From Bacteroides intestinalis (GTDB lineage: Bacteria > Bacteroidota > Bacteroidia > Bacteroidales > Bacteroidaceae), in NCBI RefSeq assembly GCF_003464595.1, contig NZ_QRZF01000003.1:124001-188000 (forward strand): a DNA stretch of 64,000 nucleotides. The letters run 5' to 3'. The number at the start of each line of letters is the position of its first letter. The stretch's first letter is position 1. A program made the position numbers and the translations under genes. This document shows, piece after piece, positions 59,486-64,000 of the stretch. Under the pieces are notes generated by a model. That model worked only from the letters and a program-made list of their open reading frames with translations. It was not told where the DNA came from and made no database searches.

Positions 59486-62400
59486 ATGAAAAACAGAAAG
59501 AATTTATTTAGAATAGCTTGTGCCGCATTGTTCCTGTTTACTGGATTACCCCAAAATAGTCGGGCTCAAGAATCTCCCAAAGAGTATTGGAACATACGTA
59601 CCCAATTAACCCCATTGCGTCTCCCTCCTCCACCGGTTGGTTATAAACCGGAGTACCTGGATCTGAACGGAGACGGCAAGCCGGATGCCATAAAGTCCGT
59701 TACCCACAATAATATCCCTATCCTGTGGCTGGACGATGACGGCAATATGAAGGAAGGTGACCTGGAAGGTGATATGGTAAACGACTGCCTATTGATTGAC
59801 CGTAATCGGGATGGTATTTACGGAGGTCAGGGAGACTTGATCATCGACTGGGTAGATACAGACGGAGATGGAAAAGCAGATATGCAGATTGTCATTGAAT
59901 ACCCGAAAGAACGTACAGGGGAAGTATGGCCTAACGGACATTATATGATAATGCTCGATCTGGACCATGATAATGTTTTCAACTATATCAATTGGAATAA
60001 CTTTACTCTTCAATGTTGGGATCGTAGCGGTTTGTCCGATTTCTATGAGGACTATAGTGGTCAGTCTGCTTTCATGAAGATACATACTTCTACGTATGAT
60101 ATGAAGGATTTGCGCTTGAACTGGGAGAATCCCTTCTTGTTCTATGATCCGGATAAAGACAATAGGACAGAAATGGCTATTCGTTTATTGGATTCTCCGA
60201 AAATTCATGATCCGAATGCTCCCTCTAACAGTTATGTGAATCGTCAGGTAGAAGGACGGATAGACTGGGTTTCGCTCTCTGTGGATATTGATAACGACAA
60301 TGCCACTGGTAATGAGTTTGACTTTGATTTCACTATCGGTTTCCAAGGCGAAGGTTTTGATTATATGGATCAGGTTCACCCTATCAGAAACCTGCGTGGA
60401 ATGCCCGAGGCTGATAAATTCTTTATGGACCCCCGTTATCGTCAACTGACGGAATTAATATATCCGGATCATGACAGTGTCCAGGAACTGATCTTCCAGC
60501 GTGGCAAGTGGAACCGTATCAACTTTATCTATGATGAAGATGATGATTGCAGCCGTTGGGAACGTGTAGAGTTCTATGATCCCAAAGATCCGTTTAAGGT
60601 AGGATGGAATAAGGGTGGTATCGACAACAACAAACAGAGTGATGCTGCCGGTGACCGCGGTGAGTGGGACATGGATAATTCGGGTAATGCTCAACTCTAT
60701 ATCAGTCGTTTTGACGGTCGCCTGCACCTATATGGGGCAGAAACCGGAGTTTGGCGTATTGATCAGAATGCGGAATACTTCCAGGGATGGGACCGTATGT
60801 GGATGGGCTTCCGCGATCCGAAACAGTTTGCTACAGTACTTTATAGCGATCGTGACAATAATGGTTTCTTCGATCATATTGAATATGACCTCGATGGTGA
60901 TACAAAGATGGAGACCGTGATTGACTTTAAAGAACTGGGTATTGACGATGCCTGTGAGGTGATTGATATTTCCAAGTTTACTTATAATGATTATGTTGCT
61001 TTAGGCAAACGGATGTCTGAAGATATCTGGAAGAATGCCGGGCAAGCCGTTCAGGTGGCACGCCAATATGGAGTAGAACCTTTGTGGTATGCTAAATGGA
61101 TGCAAGCTTCAACCACACGCGAGAAATATAACCGTGGTTACTGGTTGCAATTCTACTTATACAAAGATCTGGAGAATCTGTTTATCCGTCAGGGCGATGC
61201 TGCCAAGCTCCGTTTGTTGAATCAAGCTTATTATTCCGGCGATTGGTCAATTATAGCTAAGAAAGGCAACGAAGGTTTTTATTTCTTTTCTGATGAAGAT
61301 GTTGCTGCTATTCGCTCATCGGCAAAATCACAGTGGGGAAAGAAAATCATAGCCGATTTGGAACAGAAAGTGAAAGAAAGACGTAAGCATCCGTTGGAAG
61401 TGCCTAAAGAAGAAGGAGGACATTTTCATGATTACTTCTGTCCGGTACATAATCTGCAATTTACTTTCCGTTGGGATAAGCCTTTGGCACAATATTGCTC
61501 GGCTTGCGATAAAGAGTGGATTGGAAACAATCGTTATGACTGGGCGTGGATTTATGAAGTACACATGCTGAACAGAGATTACATGTATCAGTGTATGTAC
61601 CTTTATCTGGCCACCGGAAAACAACAATATGCTGATTATATCCGTACCATGTTATTGGATTATGCAGGTAAGTATGCCGGTTGGTTCGAGCATAACTCAG
61701 GCAGGAAAGCTACTGATCAACATAGTGGGAAAGCATTTGCTCAGAGTCTGGATGAGGCTAACTGGGCTACTAAAGTGGCAATGGCCTATATGGCTGTTAA
61801 ACCAGTTTTATCAAATGAGGAGGTCAAAGCGATAGAAGAAGGATATCTGCAACCTGCCGCTACTTTATTGTTGCATCGTCCGGCCGGGGCTAACTGGCAG
61901 ATGTGGCATAATAGTGGATTGGCTGCCTTAGGCATTGCTTTGGAAAATGACTCTATTGTTAATGTAGCAATCAATAAGGATAAGTATGGCTACCACTATC
62001 TGATTGAAAAACATAAAAATAACGATGGCTGGATAAATGAGGGGTCTCCCCATTATCATTATTATCCGTTGGAAGCCTTGCTGTTCACTGCTAATGCAGT
62101 AAAATGCCGGGGGATAAAACTGTTTGATAAGGATTTGCACGATATGTTTGTGGAACCGGTAAAGGGTACATATCCAGATTTATCTTTCCCTGCACATAGT
62201 GATGGATGGTATGGGGCTAATCTTCTGTCTCAATCAGCTTTGTATGAGGTAGCAAATGCCCGGTATAACGATCCTTTCCTGAAGCGTGTACTGGAACTGA
62301 CTTATGTTCAGAAAAAGAGACTGGATCCCGAAGCTTTGCTAAGTAACCAGTTGATAAAAGCATCCGGAGAGAGTCTGTTACAGAAGAGTTATTCGTTTGA

Positions 62401-63148
62401 TACTTCCGGTTTCTGCTTATTACGTAGTGATGCACGCACCGTTGTATTGAAATTTGGTGGAGAAGGTATCGGACACGGTCATCCGGATAAACTTTCCATT
62501 ACGATTCATGATGGTAAGAATGAGCTGGTATCTGACTTCGGAACTTCCGGTTATGGAGTTCCGGATTATTTGAAATGGTATAAGCGTACTCTTTCGCACA
62601 ATACGGTGACTGTGGATGCTAAGGATCAGAAAAGGAGTGTGGGTAAACTTTTGAAATTCAATCCCCGTTCTGACGGAGGATATGCTGAGGCAGAAACCAC
62701 TACAGCTTATCCCGGAGTCAGGATGAAACGGAGCCTGGACTTAAAAGGTACACATTTGCAAGATGTATATACTTGTACATCCGATTCTTCTCATTTATAC
62801 GAATATGTCATCCTGTTCAATGAAAAACCGATTATGGATGGACAGCCGACAGCAACTACATTGACAGGCAGCGAGGTACACGAACGGATTCATAATACTT
62901 TCTCCTATCCTCATAAATCTGGTTTTACTTGCCGCACTTCTTCTGCTTCCGTACAATTCGATATTCCTGAGGGAGAAGTGGTGGAAGTGGTATTGGGCGA
63001 GGCTTCGGGAATACCGGCCAATCCAACCGTTAAAGATGGACCAGGTGCGGGAGATGTAGCAGTAAAGCCTTGTTATCCACTGATTATCCGTATGAAAGGG
63101 AAGGCTATGAAGGTTGAAGCTAATTGGAATCTTACACGTATCAAGTAA
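59486..63148 (+). CDS. Secreted heparinase-II/III-type polysaccharide lyase with calcium-binding repeats
   Basis: This 1220-residue exported protein (signal to about 27) has an N-terminal half containing many Asp-rich EF-loop-like repeats (DLNGDGKPD, DRNRDGIYG, DTDGDGKAD, DLDGDTKME) that suggest calcium binding. From about 640 it has an alpha/alpha toroid with candidate catalytic residues near WHNSG (His808) and NEGSPHYHYYP (Glu852, Tyr857). A heparinase-II/III beta-sandwich lies from about 965 (GHGHPDKLSITIHDG; SHNTVTVD). This fits PL12/15/17/21-type uronate lyases. The substrate probably contains uronic acid. It is unusually long for the family. Confidence 0.85.
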   Translation: MKNRKNLFRIACAALFLFTGLPQNSRAQESPKEYWNIRTQLTPLRLPPPPVGYKPEYLDLNGDGKPDAIKSVTHNNIPILWLDDDGNMKEGDLEGDMVNDCLLIDRNRDGIYGGQGDLIIDWVDTDGDGKADMQIVIEYPKERTGEVWPNGHYMIMLDLDHDNVFNYINWNNFTLQCWDRSGLSDFYEDYSGQSAFMKIHTSTYDMKDLRLNWENPFLFYDPDKDNRTEMAIRLLDSPKIHDPNAPSNSYVNRQVEGRIDWVSLSVDIDNDNATGNEFDFDFTIGFQGEGFDYMDQVHPIRNLRGMPEADKFFMDPRYRQLTELIYPDHDSVQELIFQRGKWNRINFIYDEDDDCSRWERVEFYDPKDPFKVGWNKGGIDNNKQSDAAGDRGEWDMDNSGNAQLYISRFDGRLHLYGAETGVWRIDQNAEYFQGWDRMWMGFRDPKQFATVLYSDRDNNGFFDHIEYDLDGDTKMETVIDFKELGIDDACEVIDISKFTYNDYVALGKRMSEDIWKNAGQAVQVARQYGVEPLWYAKWMQASTTREKYNRGYWLQFYLYKDLENLFIRQGDAAKLRLLNQAYYSGDWSIIAKKGNEGFYFFSDEDVAAIRSSAKSQWGKKIIADLEQKVKERRKHPLEVPKEEGGHFHDYFCPVHNLQFTFRWDKPLAQYCSACDKEWIGNNRYDWAWIYEVHMLNRDYMYQCMYLYLATGKQQYADYIRTMLLDYAGKYAGWFEHNSGRKATDQHSGKAFAQSLDEANWATKVAMAYMAVKPVLSNEEVKAIEEGYLQPAATLLLHRPAGANWQMWHNSGLAALGIALENDSIVNVAINKDKYGYHYLIEKHKNNDGWINEGSPHYHYYPLEALLFTANAVKCRGIKLFDKDLHDMFVEPVKGTYPDLSFPAHSDGWYGANLLSQSALYEVANARYNDPFLKRVLELTYVQKKRLDPEALLSNQLIKASGESLLQKSYSFDTSGFCLLRSDARTVVLKFGGEGIGHGHPDKLSITIHDGKNELVSDFGTSGYGVPDYLKWYKRTLSHNTVTVDAKDQKRSVGKLLKFNPRSDGGYAEAETTTAYPGVRMKRSLDLKGTHLQDVYTCTSDSSHLYEYVILFNEKPIMDGQPTATTLTGSEVHERIHNTFSYPHKSGFTCRTSSASVQFDIPEGEVVEVVLGEASGIPANPTVKDGPGAGDVAVKPCYPLIIRMKGKAMKVEANWNLTRIK

Positions 63149-63208
63149 CGACTGATTGTTAACATATAAATATTTGCTTTTATAACAAAAACATAAACAT
63201 ATAATTTT

Positions 63209-64000
63209 ATGAAGAATAAACTCTGCATGCTGTTGTTGGCCTCAGGAATCGGATTGTTTTCCTGTGCAGAACAGGACCTCCCCAAGGAGTATACCGATAG
63301 CGTGAATGTATTTATAGGGACTGGTGGACATGGCCACACCTTCCCTGGTGCAACTTTACCCCATGGAATGGTACAGTTGAGTCCGGATACCCGTCTCTTT
63401 GGCTGGGATGCCTGTTCCGGCTATTATTACGACGATACTTCCATCATGGGCTTTACCCATACCCATCTTAGTGGAACGGGTATTGGAGATTATGGCGATA
63501 TACTCTTTATGCCCGTAGTCGGCGAGAAACCTTTGATTGCCGGGACAGCAGAAAACCCGGATGAAGGCTATCGTTCTCGTTTCTCGCATGAACAAGAGAG
63601 TGCCCGGCCGGGCTATTATCAAGTACTGTTGCAGGATGATTCTATCAATGTGGAACTGACCGCTACTTTGCGTGCAGGCCTGCATCGGTATACTTACCCT
63701 AAGGCAAGTGATGCCCGTCTGATTGTGGATATGGAACCTACCATTCATGGTCATCAGCATCCTGTTACTCAGATTCGTGTGGTGAATGATTCTACCATAG
63801 CAGGAATGAAATATACTGTTGGTTGGGCTAAGCGTCACTATGTATATTTCTATGCAGTGTTTTCCAGTCCGTTTGATTATAAATTGTATTCGGGTACTGA
63901 GTATCAGTCGGATAGTACATCTGTAACAGTCAATACCGCTAAGGCAGTGATGAGTTTTAGAAATCTCCCTGCTGACGGACGTGTATTGGCAAAGGTAGGT
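63209..64000 (+). CDS. GH92-family alpha-mannosidase, N-terminal part (runs off the window)
   Basis: The ATG at 63209 is chosen because it gives a lipoprotein leader (GLFSC) directly followed by the GH92 entry. The first 264 codons are in the window. VFIGTGGHGHTFPGATLPHGMVQLSPD and GFTHTHLSGTGIGDYGD are hallmark GH92 blocks. Family members are calcium-dependent exo-alpha-mannosidases. The catalytic C-terminal half lies outside the window. It is 60 bases after the lyase and probably in the same operon. Confidence 0.93.
   Translation, partial: MKNKLCMLLLASGIGLFSCAEQDLPKEYTDSVNVFIGTGGHGHTFPGATLPHGMVQLSPDTRLFGWDACSGYYYDDTSIMGFTHTHLSGTGIGDYGDILFMPVVGEKPLIAGTAENPDEGYRSRFSHEQESARPGYYQVLLQDDSINVELTATLRAGLHRYTYPKASDARLIVDMEPTIHGHQHPVTQIRVVNDSTIAGMKYTVGWAKRHYVYFYAVFSSPFDYKLYSGTEYQSDSTSVTVNTAKAVMSFRNLPADGRVLAKVG

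Overview
The window reads as a Bacteroides-type gut Bacteroidota chromosome. The evidence is SusC/SusD outer-membrane proteins, an ECF sigma/FecR/TonB-receptor cascade, dense carbohydrate-active enzymes with signal peptides, promoters of the Bacteroides type (-7 box TAnnTTTG, -33 box TTTG), and moderate-to-low GC. The genus is an inference; no rRNA or marker gene is present.

Layout. 1-1.8 kb: the 5' end of a TonB-dependent receptor under a TPP riboswitch (probable thiamine-compound uptake), a long inverted repeat, an MscS channel and a small unknown gene. 1.9-8.6 kb: TonB receptor, FecR anti-sigma, LruC-domain lipoprotein and ECF sigma factor, all on the minus strand. 8.7-12.9 kb: a tandem-SGNH CE12-like esterase, a DUF1622 membrane protein, a candidate small RNA, an RlmJ-like protein and a Crp/Fnr regulator. 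13.2-64 kb: one very large polysaccharide utilization locus (PUL). It holds four GH2 enzymes, a GH3, a GH31, a GH63-like, a clan-D (GH36/27-like) fusion, a GH71/99-like and a GH92, an alginate-lyase/beta-helix fusion, a heparinase-II/III-type lyase, a double beta-helix protein, a BNR-4 propeller, two sialate-O-acetylesterase-type esterases, SusC, SusD, a DUF3823 lipoprotein and one regulator. The mix of uronate-lyase folds, esterases and varied exo-glycosidases suggests a branched, acetylated, uronate-containing glycan, but the sequence alone does not name it.

Regulation is the most interesting part. The only obvious PUL regulator (20379-22895) has a periplasmic LamG/Kelch-like sensor, one inner-membrane helix, and a cytoplasmic SARP-type winged helix plus BTAD domain. 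Comparing the PUL promoters by eye, six share an architecture. An 11-bp-period TTAAT direct repeat (also readable as the palindrome TTAAT-N5-ATTAA) ends 24, 35, 35, 35, 46 or 46 bases before the -7 box, so the distances step by exactly 11. A third TTAAT-like half-site sits 10 bases before every -7 box. Helically phased direct repeats close to the core promoter are how Streptomyces SARPs bind, so this may be a regulon of the membrane SARP-like protein.

A second unexplained structure is a set of four intergenic arrays (12975-13062, 38904-38991, 51801-51932, 59232-59319). All have a 22-bp pitch but different palindromic arms, and each lies upstream of a PUL gene. The block from about 20.4 to 32.6 kb is visibly more AT-rich than its flanks and may have been acquired separately.
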